A stretch of DNA of 9,866 bases from Clostridia bacterium (GCA_017620875.1 JAGAUH010000052.1:1-9866), one strand, 5' to 3'; positions 1 to 7,238 are shown, numbered from the stretch's first letter. Notes: generated by a model from the letters alone, not told the origin. Program-made: numbers and translations.

Positions 1-3000
1 ACTTATACAAAAGTAGAAGAATACCTAGAATTTATGCTAGGCGACGTAACTGCAGGACATATTGCAGAAATATTTATGGATATCAGTTACGACGGAACTA
101 CTTGGTCTAGCGCAGACGGATTAAAACTAATTTTAGTAGATTTACTAAACGTAAAACTATACGGATTAGTAATGGACGTAATAGACGCAGTAAATACGGG
201 TAAATATGCGCCTGTTGCGGCTAGAGTGTTTGGCGAAGATAGATTAGTAGGCGACTACGTAAAAGACTTTACTACAAACTATCCAAAGGTGCTAGACGTT
301 AGTGCAAACAGAATTAACTTATACGAGTTTGTTGCAATTATAGTTGATAAAAACTTTGATACCAACAAAACGGGTACTTATACGGAGTTAAAAGAATATA
401 TTAAATATTTAGTTGGCGACGTAGAAGTTGGACACTTCTTACAAGAAGCGCTTGACCTTGTTTATATAGACAATTCGGTAGTGCTTACTGGCGCAACCTT
501 AATGGCAAGCGACAAAGAGTGGGATAACCAAAACGGCAATTTACAACGTTTATTTAAAGACTTATACGGTATAAATCTTTATAGCGTATACGAGTTCGTT
601 ATGGATAGTATAAATAACGGATTTAAGGCAAGCCAACTTGTTAAACTAATTTGTTCGGAAGAGAGGACTTTAGGCGAGTACGTATTAGACTTTGCCGATA
701 TAGATATCCAAATTTTAAACGATACTATTTTTGCAATTAACCTATACGAAGCAGTTGCAATCCTTGCAGAAAACGACGTAAGCGTACAAATTACCGGAAC
801 TTATACCGATAGATTAGATTATTTATCTAGTATATTTGCTAAGGTAGAAGTTGGTCATATTATTCAAATAGCAACGGGCGACACTTTAAGTAGAGATGAC
901 GTTTGCGGTTGGGCATATACCGACGGTAATAAAGAGTTGCAACTTGTACTAAAAGACGTTTACGGCGTAAGCATTTGGAACTTAGTAGAAACTACTATTA
1001 AGGCAATAAATAAAAAGGACGGAGTAGTATTTGCAGATATCGTAAAAGAAATTACTAGCGACGACACTACGAGAACTTTAGGCGACTGGTTAAAACCATT
1101 TATTAATAAGGATATAGAACTATTAAATATAAGTTTATATAATATTAACTTATACGAAATGGTAAACGTTTTAGTAGATAACAACCTTGGTACTTACGAG
1201 AGCAAGGTAGACTACTTAACAAGCATAATCGAAAAGATAGAAGTAGGTCATATCGTATTATTAATTAAAGACGAATATACTCAAGATGCAAGTGGTGTTT
1301 GGGGATATACCGACACTTCTAAAGAGTTAAAACAATTATTTGTTGACCTATACGGAACAAGCGTTTGGGGACTAGTAGATACCACTATTAAGGCAATAAC
1401 TAAAAAGGACGGAACAATTTTTGCCGATATCGTTTTAAGACTTGTTAGCGAAGATAGTTCTAGAACCGTTGCAGATTGGGTTAAACCGTTTGCTAAAAAG
1501 CAATTGCCTATACTAGATGCAAGTATTTACACTATTAACCTATACGAATTTGTAGAGATTATAGTTGACGGATACCTTGGCTCATACGATAGTAAAGAAG
1601 AATATTTACAATCTATTTTAGATGGGGTAGACGTAGGACATATAGTTCAAATATTCACCGGCGAAACCTATACTAAAGACGAAGTTACGGGCGTTTGGGG
1701 ATATACCGATACTGCTAAAGAATTAAAACTAATACTCGTTGACTTATACGGAACTAGCATTTGGGGATTAGTAAATACTACTATTAAAGCAGTAAGTAAA
1801 AAAGACGGAGTAGTATTTGCGGATATCGCTAAAGAAATTACTAGTAACGACGACACGAGAATTTTAGGCGATTATTTAGGCGAGTTTATCAAGAAAGATT
1901 TACTAATACTAAAAGATAGCGTATATTCGCTAAACTTCTACGAATTTGTAAACGTTCTTGCAGATAACAACCTTGGTACTTACGAGAGCAAAAAAGATTA
2001 TTTATTAAGCTTTATCAAGGCTATTCAAGTAGGACATATCGTACAAATTTTCGATAATAAGTTGTATATAGATTCTTCTAGCCTATGGGCTAAAGATGGT
2101 AGCGCTTTAAAACTTATCCAATCTGACTTATATAACGTAAGTATTTGGGGCGTTACCGAGTCTATTATAAATAAGGTTAGTGGAAAGGGCGAAATTTCTG
2201 ATATAAGCCTAACTATCTTCCCTAAAGAAAGAACTCTAGGCGATTATATGTTAGATATATTCCCTAATTCTAACAAAGCGTTAGTAGAGTCAGTTTACAA
2301 AATTAACTCTTACGAAGCAATTAGGGTTTTATTAGAAAAAGCCTTTACCGAAGAATTACCAAGCGGAACTTATCCATCCGAATTAGATTACTTAATGTAT
2401 ATCTTTGGTACGGTAGAAATTGGACACTTTGTACAAATTGCACAAAACTTAGATAAAGATGCAGACGGCAAGTGGTATAAGGTAGACGGTAGTATTAGTT
2501 CTACTTTATCAACAGTATACGGCATTAAACCTATTATAATTATAGGACTTGCGTACTACTTAATTATGGGCGAGCCAATTGCTCCGCTACTAAGCGAGTA
2601 TATGCCGGATGCCGAAACCATTGGCGACGTTGTTGGAGACTTAGGATTTAAGTTTGCTCCGCTAACCGACTACACTTTAAACAAATCTCTATACGAGTTT
2701 GTAGATGCGTTGGTAGACGGCAATTACGCTTATTATGGTTACAATTCTAGGTTAGATTACTTAAAAGGTATGTACGACGACTTAAGGGTTGGACACTTCG
2801 TACAAGACGCCTTAAAAGTACAAAGACTAGAAGATGGCGATTGGTATAAAGAAGGCGACGTTACTAAACCTGTATTTAGATTTATAGATGCAACTTACGA
2901 CGTAAGAATTATTTATCTAATAGAGTTTACCGTAAAATCTATCAAGAACAAAAAGTTTGAATATCATACTTTATACGGGGATATTTACGGAGAAGATACT

Positions 3001-3120
3001 ACTATCGGATACTATTTATCTCAAGTATTTAAGCACGAGTATAACGAAGAAAAAGGCGTTTATACAGATGCTAACGGATACGTAACCTTTAACGCACTAA
3101 AAGTATTATACGATAAAGTG
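1..3120 (+). repeat. Tandem ~390-bp coding repeats (V-G-H / W units)
   Basis: Eight V/A/I-G-H motifs have their Gly codons at 55, 430, 853, 1246, 1636, 2032, 2422 and 2791, which is 125, 141, 131, 130, 132, 130 and 123 residues apart. The fixed Trp codons at 103, 520, 910, 1300, 1696, 2086, 2473 and 2842 keep the same pace. Taking G-T/S-Y as the unit start, the boundaries are near 373, 796, 1189, 1579, 1975, 2365 and 2743. The first unit is cut by the window edge, and the last one runs into more divergent sequence near 3120. Confidence 0.9.
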
Positions 3121-5616
3121 CCATACGATTATTTTTTAGATGCAAAGACGAACGGCTTTAAAGTTGCTAGCGAAAACTTTGTGGATAATATTTTAATAGG
3201 TGATTTAATTTGCGATATCGTAGAAGTTAAACTTGCAGGCGCTAAAATTAAGGCTACAAAAGATGCTGGCGTATACGTAAATAACGGAGAGTGGGCAAAC
3301 CTTGCCGACACCATTTACAATATTAGCCTATTAGAAATAATTAAAAACGTTAAAAACGCGCAATACTTTAAAGATAAATTCTTTAATTTACTAATTGGTG
3401 ACTATATTGCTAGCGCCGTTAAACTAATATTTAACAAACTAAAATATACAACCGAAATAGTTTATAGTAAAGAAGAATCTGCTTATATCGTTAAGTACGA
3501 GTTTAACAAAGTATGCTCTTTAGTATTTAACAAATCTATACAACAAATTATAGACGGGGCAAACGCTTATAAAGACGTTACGGAACCTGGCAGACTTGTA
3601 AACAACTTTGCAGAATACGTTACTAACGATTGGTTAGGCACTATCTACGTAGGAGACTTCTTCCATAAAGGATTATTCCACTACGACGAAACTGCAGATT
3701 GCTGGTACGACGAAGACGAAGTAGTTCCACTAGACTTTGACTTAATGAGTATTTTATATAAGAGAGCCTTAACGTTATCAGTTTATAAGTTGACACACAA
3801 CTTTAACTACATGACTTTAATAGAAGACTTATTCTTAGGAAATACTATGGCGTTGACTAGGTATATGGAATTACAATTTGGTTCTGATCCTATTATTTAC
3901 GTTGATGCAGAAAGAACTTATACTTTAGATGCCGACGGAAACGAAGTTAAATTCCCTTACGAAATACATATGTTAAATGCCGAATATTACTACACTAAAG
4001 ACGGTTGGGATTACCCATTAGAAATTAAAAAGAGTATTTGGTACGAAACGAAACTGTTCGAGCATCAATTTAACGTAGACGTTGCTAAAGACGAAAACGG
4101 AGTCTACACCGTTGCCGATAACGAAAGTGGCGTTGTTTACCCTTGCGAATATATGCCTTTAACAGATAATTATAAGGTTATTATAAACGGGGAAACTCAA
4201 TACTTTAAAATTTACCACGGAACTATTTATTGGGCAGAAGAAAGTGGCGACTTTAAGAGATTTAGTCAAAACTTCGTAGTTCAAAAAATTGCAGATATTC
4301 AGTTAAAAGAAATTATGCAAGGCTTTAATATCGAAAAAATGCTTGGCGAATATTATCTAGGCGATATAATGAGTAGATATAAAGGCGACGAAATTGCCCC
4401 TGCAGGTAGCCTATCTTACAGAAAAGACGCTACTTACAAGTGGTATAGAGATAAAGAATTAACTCAAGAATTAACGGGAATAGATGCAGTAATAAGCAAT
4501 ATCGTTTTAGGTAGAATTTTTGATGGCACGATAGACTTTGCTGCCGAAATTCAAGAATTAACCGTTAGAGACGTGTTTGCCGATGCAGATAAAATTGGTA
4601 TTTTAAAACTATTTGCCGACACTAAACTTGGCGAACTAGAAGAAAAGTTCAATTCGTTAAAAGTTGGCGAAATTATGGAATATACCCAAAAAGATATCTT
4701 TGTAGATAGTTTAGGAAATTACGTATTCCCAACTTCTATAGATGGTGCAAGTTATAACTTCTATTTAAGAAAGGACGACGTAAATACGCCAATTACCGTT
4801 TTAAACGATGGTACTTACTATTACGAAATTGGTGGTGTAAGATACAACTTAACACAAAGAACGGGCGTTTGGGTAGACGATAACGATATTATCGCAGGCG
4901 AGGCTTACGAAGTTACACAAGCAGGCTTAGTTTACGATAGAGACGGAACTTTGGTTGGTACTGTAGAACTTGTTTCTGGCGACCTATATAGGACTATAAA
5001 GACCGGTGGCTCTGGTGCTATAGACGGTATGGATTATCTAGTAAATAGAAACGATACTTGGCATAGAGCATATTCCGACGGAGAAATCGTAGTAACCGTA
5101 GCATCTGCATTAATTACTATATTTGCAGACCTAAAAGTTTCCGACTTTGCAGAAAACGATTTTGTTGACACTATTACTACTAAGGTTAAAGACGAACTTG
5201 CCGTTGGCGAATTCTTTACACCTTCTAACAACGGTGTGTTTAGCTTGTTTACTCAAGAAGAATTAGACAATATTTTAATTAAAGACTTCTCTCAAGCATG
5301 TACTACAAAAGTTAAACAAACTTCTATTTACGATTTCGAAAAGGCTAGCCGAATAGACGGAGTAAGAGATGGCGAAGGTAACTTAACGGGAGTGTTTAAA
5401 ATCTTTACGGAAGACGAGTTGAAAAATATTACTATTGCAAACTTCTCTAGTAGTATTACGTCTAAAGTAAACTTAACCGACGTGGGAGTGCTTGTAGATG
5501 CCGGCTTAATTAATATCGACGGTCCTAACCAAACAAAACTAAGCACTTACGTTCCTGGTTGGAGAGAAATGACCGTAAACGAAGTGTTAACCGAATTATT
5601 TAGTCTTTTACCATAA
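1..5616 (+). CDS. Giant repeat protein of unknown function (5'-partial)
   Basis: I do not recognise a family. The frame is open from base 1, and the first residues (TYTKVEEYLEFMLGDVTAGH) match the repeat seen later, so the ATG at 34 is an internal Met and the true start lies to the left. The visible part is 1,871 residues and ends in tandem TAA stops. Residues up to about 1,040 form units of about 130 residues, each with G-T/S-Y, then V-G-H about 20 residues later, a G/D-x-W motif, a D-L-Y-G-x-S/N-hydrophobic segment, an L-G-D-Y/W motif and an I-N-L-Y-E-hydrophobic segment. Further on the units degenerate (VGD, LGD, VGE) and carry longer Tyr/Gly/Thr-rich, probably beta-strand insertions. Three short F-T-x-E/D-E-L units close the protein. 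The sequence is rich in Asp, Tyr, Leu and Val, almost free of Cys, and shows no LPXTG motif or C-terminal membrane anchor. A large surface or matrix protein is possible but unproven, because the N terminus is missing. Confidence 0.93.
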   Translation, partial: TYTKVEEYLEFMLGDVTAGHIAEIFMDISYDGTTWSSADGLKLILVDLLNVKLYGLVMDVIDAVNTGKYAPVAARVFGEDRLVGDYVKDFTTNYPKVLDVSANRINLYEFVAIIVDKNFDTNKTGTYTELKEYIKYLVGDVEVGHFLQEALDLVYIDNSVVLTGATLMASDKEWDNQNGNLQRLFKDLYGINLYSVYEFVMDSINNGFKASQLVKLICSEERTLGEYVLDFADIDIQILNDTIFAINLYEAVAILAENDVSVQITGTYTDRLDYLSSIFAKVEVGHIIQIATGDTLSRDDVCGWAYTDGNKELQLVLKDVYGVSIWNLVETTIKAINKKDGVVFADIVKEITSDDTTRTLGDWLKPFINKDIELLNISLYNINLYEMVNVLVDNNLGTYESKVDYLTSIIEKIEVGHIVLLIKDEYTQDASGVWGYTDTSKELKQLFVDLYGTSVWGLVDTTIKAITKKDGTIFADIVLRLVSEDSSRTVADWVKPFAKKQLPILDASIYTINLYEFVEIIVDGYLGSYDSKEEYLQSILDGVDVGHIVQIFTGETYTKDEVTGVWGYTDTAKELKLILVDLYGTSIWGLVNTTIKAVSKKDGVVFADIAKEITSNDDTRILGDYLGEFIKKDLLILKDSVYSLNFYEFVNVLADNNLGTYESKKDYLLSFIKAIQVGHIVQIFDNKLYIDSSSLWAKDGSALKLIQSDLYNVSIWGVTESIINKVSGKGEISDISLTIFPKERTLGDYMLDIFPNSNKALVESVYKINSYEAIRVLLEKAFTEELPSGTYPSELDYLMYIFGTVEIGHFVQIAQNLDKDADGKWYKVDGSISSTLSTVYGIKPIIIIGLAYYLIMGEPIAPLLSEYMPDAETIGDVVGDLGFKFAPLTDYTLNKSLYEFVDALVDGNYAYYGYNSRLDYLKGMYDDLRVGHFVQDALKVQRLEDGDWYKEGDVTKPVFRFIDATYDVRIIYLIEFTVKSIKNKKFEYHTLYGDIYGEDTTIGYYLSQVFKHEYNEEKGVYTDANGYVTFNALKVLYDKVPYDYFLDAKTNGFKVASENFVDNILIGDLICDIVEVKLAGAKIKATKDAGVYVNNGEWANLADTIYNISLLEIIKNVKNAQYFKDKFFNLLIGDYIASAVKLIFNKLKYTTEIVYSKEESAYIVKYEFNKVCSLVFNKSIQQIIDGANAYKDVTEPGRLVNNFAEYVTNDWLGTIYVGDFFHKGLFHYDETADCWYDEDEVVPLDFDLMSILYKRALTLSVYKLTHNFNYMTLIEDLFLGNTMALTRYMELQFGSDPIIYVDAERTYTLDADGNEVKFPYEIHMLNAEYYYTKDGWDYPLEIKKSIWYETKLFEHQFNVDVAKDENGVYTVADNESGVVYPCEYMPLTDNYKVIINGETQYFKIYHGTIYWAEESGDFKRFSQNFVVQKIADIQLKEIMQGFNIEKMLGEYYLGDIMSRYKGDEIAPAGSLSYRKDATYKWYRDKELTQELTGIDAVISNIVLGRIFDGTIDFAAEIQELTVRDVFADADKIGILKLFADTKLGELEEKFNSLKVGEIMEYTQKDIFVDSLGNYVFPTSIDGASYNFYLRKDDVNTPITVLNDGTYYYEIGGVRYNLTQRTGVWVDDNDIIAGEAYEVTQAGLVYDRDGTLVGTVELVSGDLYRTIKTGGSGAIDGMDYLVNRNDTWHRAYSDGEIVVTVASALITIFADLKVSDFAENDFVDTITTKVKDELAVGEFFTPSNNGVFSLFTQEELDNILIKDFSQACTTKVKQTSIYDFEKASRIDGVRDGEGNLTGVFKIFTEDELKNITIANFSSSITSKVNLTDVGVLVDAGLINIDGPNQTKLSTYVPGWREMTVNEVLTELFSLLP
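796..1974 (+). repeat. Three most similar adjacent repeat units
   Basis: The units at 796-1188, 1189-1578 and 1579-1974 are close to each other at both protein and DNA level. They share, for example, T-I-K-A-hydrophobic-x-K-K-D-G and F-A-D-I at matching places, and long stretches of identical codons (compare 995-1041 with 1385-1431). Units on either side differ much more, so these three look like the most recent duplications or have been homogenised by recombination. Confidence 0.8.
3121..5130 (+). repeat. Degenerate continuation of the W-motif repeats
   Basis: Further Trp motifs of the same type occur with Trp codons at 3292 (G-E-W), 3703 (D-C-W), 4441 (Y-K-W), 4870 (G-V-W) and 5059 (D-T-W). 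Partner motifs such as L-I-G-D-L, V-G-D-F, L-G-E-Y, L-G-D-I-M and K-V-G-E-I-M lie between them. Spacing is irregular (63 to 246 residues) because of insertions that look like beta strands, rich in Tyr, Gly, Val and Thr, especially at 3890-4260 and 4690-5060. I read this as the same repeat family, strongly diverged. Confidence 0.6.
5131..5500 (+). repeat. C-terminal short repeats (about 50 residues)
   Basis: Three copies begin at 5131 (L-K-V-S-D-F), 5272 (I-L-I-K-D-F) and 5428 (I-T-I-A-N-F), 47 and 52 residues apart. Each has a following T-T/S-K-V segment. The first two end with G-V-F-S/K-hydrophobic-F-T-x-E/D-E-L-D/K-N, and the last is incomplete. This family is distinct from the V-G-H units, although the D-F/N-F motif may be a remote form of their G-D motif. 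Confidence 0.75.
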
Positions 5617-5628
5617 TAACTAATTCTA

Positions 5629-5658
5629 TTTTTGCCCAAACGGGCGTTTGGGCAAAAA
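5629..5658. other. Perfect 13-bp inverted repeat after the giant gene
   Basis: The arm TTTTTGCCCAAAC (5629-5641) is repeated in reverse complement at 5646-5658 around the loop GGGC. Pairing can continue outward by four more bases with a single bulged G. It begins 12 bases after the stop codon, so it probably ends the giant-gene transcript. However, the T-run lies in the 5' arm and A-rich sequence follows the 3' arm, so it is not a standard intrinsic terminator on the + strand. Confidence 0.6.
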
Positions 5659-5671
5659 GTAGAAAAAACAA

Positions 5672-5700
5672 TTGACAAACTAAAAAAAAATATATATAAT
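5672..5700 (+). promoter_or_regulatory. Consensus housekeeping promoter of rpsF-ssb-rpsR
   Basis: TTGACA at 5672-5677 and TATAAT at 5695-5700 are separated by exactly 17 bases, both perfect matches to the sigma-70/SigA consensus. The spacer is almost all A and T. Transcription would start near 5707, leaving a leader of about 73 bases. This fits the high expression expected of ribosomal protein genes. Confidence 0.9.
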
Positions 5701-5706
5701 TTAATA

Positions 5707-5779
5707 ACTTGCTATATTTTAGCAAAATATAAACCTTGCCTAAAGAAAAATTAGGCCAAAAAAGACCAGGAGGTAAACC
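5707..5779 (+). promoter_or_regulatory. rpsF leader with two small hairpins and strong RBS
   Basis: Two short stems are visible: TTGCTA/TAGCAA (5709-5714 with 5720-5725) and GCCTAA/TTAGGC (5738-5743 with 5751-5756). A perfect AGGAGG at 5768-5773 lies six bases before the rpsF ATG. In many bacteria an S6:S18 complex binds the rpsF leader and represses translation. That motif contains a conserved CCG, which I do not find here, so autoregulation at this leader is only a possibility. Confidence 0.45.
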
Positions 5780-6061
5780 ATGAATAAGTACGAAATGATG
5801 TACATTCTTAAAAGCGATTTAACAGACGAGAGTAGAGATGCAGTTATTGCTAAATTCGAAAACATTGTTAAAACCGCAGGTGGCGCAGTTGAAAAAACTG
5901 AAAAGATGGGAGTTAAAAAACTCGCATACGAAATCGCTTACAAGTCAGAGGGATATTACGTTTTAATGACTTTTACAGCAGAGCCAACTGTTATCGCTGA
6001 GTTAGAAAGAGTATCTAACATCACAGAAGAAATGCTTAGAAGATTAGTAGTAAAATTATAA
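5780..6061 (+). CDS. rpsF: 30S ribosomal protein S6
   Basis: The 93-residue product matches bacterial S6 from end to end. It opens with M-N-K-Y-E-M-M-Y-I-L, has the central K-K-L-A-Y-E-I segment and the G-Y-Y-V-L-M-T-F strand, and ends with the R-R-L-V-V-K-L helix. S6 is a small-subunit platform protein that binds 16S rRNA as a heterodimer with S18. The start is fixed by AGGAGG six bases upstream. It is the first gene of the operon, followed 18 bases later by ssb, with the S6 partner S18 encoded third. The length is normal, and there is no C-terminal Glu-rich tail of the kind that E. coli S6 carries. Confidence 0.97.
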   Translation: MNKYEMMYILKSDLTDESRDAVIAKFENIVKTAGGAVEKTEKMGVKKLAYEIAYKSEGYYVLMTFTAEPTVIAELERVSNITEEMLRRLVVKL

Positions 6062-6079
6062 GCACTAAGGAGAACGAAA

Positions 6080-6457
6080 ATGAATAAGGTATATCTTATA
6101 GGAAACTTAACAAGAGATCCAGAACTATCAGAAACAACTAGCGGTATTGCCGTTTGCAGACTTTCTATTGCGGTTAACAGAACCTACAATAACGAAGTAG
6201 ACTATTTTAATATCACCGTTTGGAGAGCAGTTGCAGAAAACTGTGGCAAATTCCTTAAAAAAGGTAGCACGGTTGCAGTTTGCGGTAGTTTACAAAATCG
6301 TTCTTACGAAGATAAAGACGGTAATAAGAGAAACTATACCGATATCGTTGCAAGCGAAGTAGAGTTTCTTTCAACTAAATCTAATGGAGAAGGTGGCGAA
6401 CAACCTGCCCGTCCTACTTTAGATACCGTTCCTAGTGATGACGATTTACCATTTTAA
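6080..6457 (+). CDS. ssb: Single-stranded DNA-binding protein
   Basis: A 125-residue SSB that coats single-stranded DNA during replication, recombination and repair, and recruits partner enzymes. The OB fold covers about residues 1-103: M-N-K-V-Y-L-I-G-N-L-T-R-D-P-E at the N terminus, then D-Y-F-N-I-T-V-W-R, and K-G-S-T-V-A-V-C-G-S-L. A short Gly/Pro-containing linker leads to the acidic tip D-D-D-L-P-F (residues 120-125), the conserved partner-binding tail. The linker is short, so the protein is smaller than typical SSBs of about 150-175 residues. An AGGAG box at 6068-6072 serves the start. Its place between rpsF and rpsR is the classic Firmicutes arrangement and makes it the main housekeeping ssb. 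Confidence 0.97.
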   Translation: MNKVYLIGNLTRDPELSETTSGIAVCRLSIAVNRTYNNEVDYFNITVWRAVAENCGKFLKKGSTVAVCGSLQNRSYEDKDGNKRNYTDIVASEVEFLSTKSNGEGGEQPARPTLDTVPSDDDLPF

Positions 6458-6476
6458 TTAAACAAGGAGAATAATC

Positions 6477-6722
6477 ATGGAAGAAAAAGTAGTTAGAAAA
6501 CCTGTTAAAAAATCTATTAGAAAAAAAGTTTGTATTTTCTGCGTAGAAGATAAAAGCGCAATAGATTATAAAGACGTTGCAAAATTAAGAAAGTTTGTAA
6601 CGGAAAAGGGTAAAATGTTACCAAGAAGAATGACTGGCGTTTGCGCAGCTCACCAAAGAATTCTTGCTAATGCTATTAAAAATGCAAGAATGGTAGCGTT
6701 GCTTCCTTTTAAGGGCGAGTAA
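6477..6722 (+). CDS. rpsR: 30S ribosomal protein S18
   Basis: An 81-residue S18, the S6 partner on the small-subunit platform. Family hallmarks are the basic N-terminal tail, D-Y-K-D at residues 30-33, the helix L-R-K-F, the R-R-x-T-G turn near residues 50-54 and the H-Q-R-hydrophobic-L-A-x-A-I-K-x-A-R helix. Residues C19, C22, C56 and H59 (C-I-F-C and C-A-A-H) form a possible zinc site, which marks this as a 'C+' type S18. Zinc-independent paralogues lack these residues. AAGGAG at 6464-6469 is the ribosome binding site, and the gap from ssb is 19 bases. It is the last gene of the operon; the transcript then runs about 150 bases to a terminator. Confidence 0.96.
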   Translation: MEEKVVRKPVKKSIRKKVCIFCVEDKSAIDYKDVAKLRKFVTEKGKMLPRRMTGVCAAHQRILANAIKNARMVALLPFKGE

Positions 6723-6776
6723 AATTTTAAAATGTATATAAACTTCGTTCTACTTTGTTTCTGCAAAATTTTTAAA

Positions 6777-6824
6777 CTTTGGTGACCAAAAAGGTCTACC
6801 AAATCTTAAAAATTGTGCGAGCCT
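6777..6824 (+). repeat. Direct repeat A, copy 1 (palindromic core)
   Basis: This block of about 48 bases begins CTTTGGTGACCAAAAA and ends ATTGTGCGAGCCT. It recurs at 6934-6980 with a few substitutions and one indel. It contains the palindrome TTTGGTGACCAAA. It lies in the untranslated 3' part of the rpsR transcript. Similarity begins a little earlier, near 6761. Confidence 0.8.
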
Positions 6825-6875
6825 CGTATAACTCGTTTCTATCCATTTTAAACACACGTATTTAAACCAAATTAA

Positions 6876-6903
6876 GGTACTAGATTTTTCTAGTGCCTTT
6901 TTT
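6876..6903 (+). terminator. Intrinsic terminator of the rpsF-ssb-rpsR operon
   Basis: GGTACTAGA pairs with TCTAGTGCC (6876-6884 with 6889-6897; one G-U pair) around a TTTT loop and is followed by six T residues. This is a standard Rho-independent terminator on the + strand. A second copy of the same hairpin is at 7213-7238. Confidence 0.88.
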
Positions 6904-6933
6904 ATATGCTATGTTTACTGTCAAAATTCTTGA

Positions 6934-6980
6934 CTTTGGTGACCAAAAAAGTCTATTTAATCTTAAAATTGTGCGAGCCT
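6934..6980 (+). repeat. Direct repeat A, copy 2
   Basis: This is the second copy of the block at 6777-6824, 157 bases downstream. The TTTGGTGACCAAA palindrome and the ATTGTGCGAGCCT end are both kept. It starts about 30 bases after the first terminator, so it is probably outside the rpsR transcript. Confidence 0.8.
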
Positions 6981-6992
6981 AGTGCGTCAAAG

Positions 6993-7052
6993 CACGACTA
7001 AAAGTCAGTAATTTAACAAAGTAAAATTACAAGACCTAGTAGTCGGCTTTTT
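6993..7052 (+). other. Terminator-like long stem-loop
   Basis: CGACTA (6995-7000) pairs with TAGTCG (7040-7045), extendable to GC/GC across a bulged A. An inner stem GTAATTT/AAATTAC caps it, and five T residues follow at 7048-7052. It could end a small transcript or be a relic of a mobile element. No gene precedes it. Confidence 0.4.
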
Positions 7053-7056
7053 AAAA

Positions 7057-7101
7057 TCCCAAAAAATTTTTTACAAGTGGTTGTAAAAATTTTGTTTGGG
7101 A
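7057..7101. repeat. Long hairpin, tandem copy 1
   Basis: TCCCAAAAAATTTTTTACAA is followed, after a short GTGG loop, by its near-perfect reverse complement ending TTTGGGA. The result is a stem of about 20 pairs with a single extra base. A related hairpin begins 57 bases later. Confidence 0.7.
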
Positions 7102-7113
7102 ACCCTAAATTTA

Positions 7114-7150
7114 TCCCAAAAAACTTTTGTTTTACAAAACTTTTTCGGGA
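7114..7150. repeat. Long hairpin, tandem copy 2
   Basis: It begins with the same TCCCAAAAAA as the hairpin at 7057 and closes with CTTTTTCGGGA, leaving two mismatches in the stem. Both hairpins are followed by a similar CCTAA sequence, so the two form a tandem pair of hairpin units and not chance palindromes. Confidence 0.6.
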
Positions 7151-7212
7151 GTCCTAAGTGTCTAGCCATTTTAAATCAATCATTATTTAAATTTATTATT
7201 TAAACTAATAAA

Positions 7213-7238
7213 GTACTAGATTTTCTAGTGCCTTTTTT
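7213..7238 (+). terminator. Second copy of the operon terminator
   Basis: GTACTAGA/TCTAGTGC with a TTT loop and six T residues repeats the terminator at 6876-6903. The flanks match as well (CCATTTTAAA and ATTTAAAC upstream), so a whole block was duplicated. It could act as a back-up terminator, but no gene lies directly upstream. Confidence 0.65.

Noticed and set aside
34..36. ATG at 34 as the start of the giant gene
   Set aside because: The frame is open to base 1 and the codons before the ATG match the conserved G-T-Y-x-x-x-x-x-Y-L part of the repeat, so the gene starts outside the window.
960..5546. Several open frames of 61-74 codons on the - strand inside the giant gene
   Set aside because: They are opposite-strand shadows that recur at the same place in the repeats, with no ribosome binding site and low-complexity Ser/Thr/Val/Ile products.
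5738..5756. GCCTAA/TTAGGC in the rpsF leader as a third operator for the XRE regulator
   Set aside because: The half-sites are the same but in the reverse order and seven bases apart, so the operator geometry is not matched. They are better read as a small leader hairpin.
6930..6959. Promoter TTGACT with TATTTA in repeat A copy 2
   Set aside because: The -10 match is poor, and copy 1 of the same repeat lacks the TTGACT, so it is not a conserved part of the block.
6934..7052. tRNA or other known structured RNA
   Set aside because: No TTCGA-type T-loop, acceptor stem or CCA-like end is present, and no known RNA family pattern was recognised.
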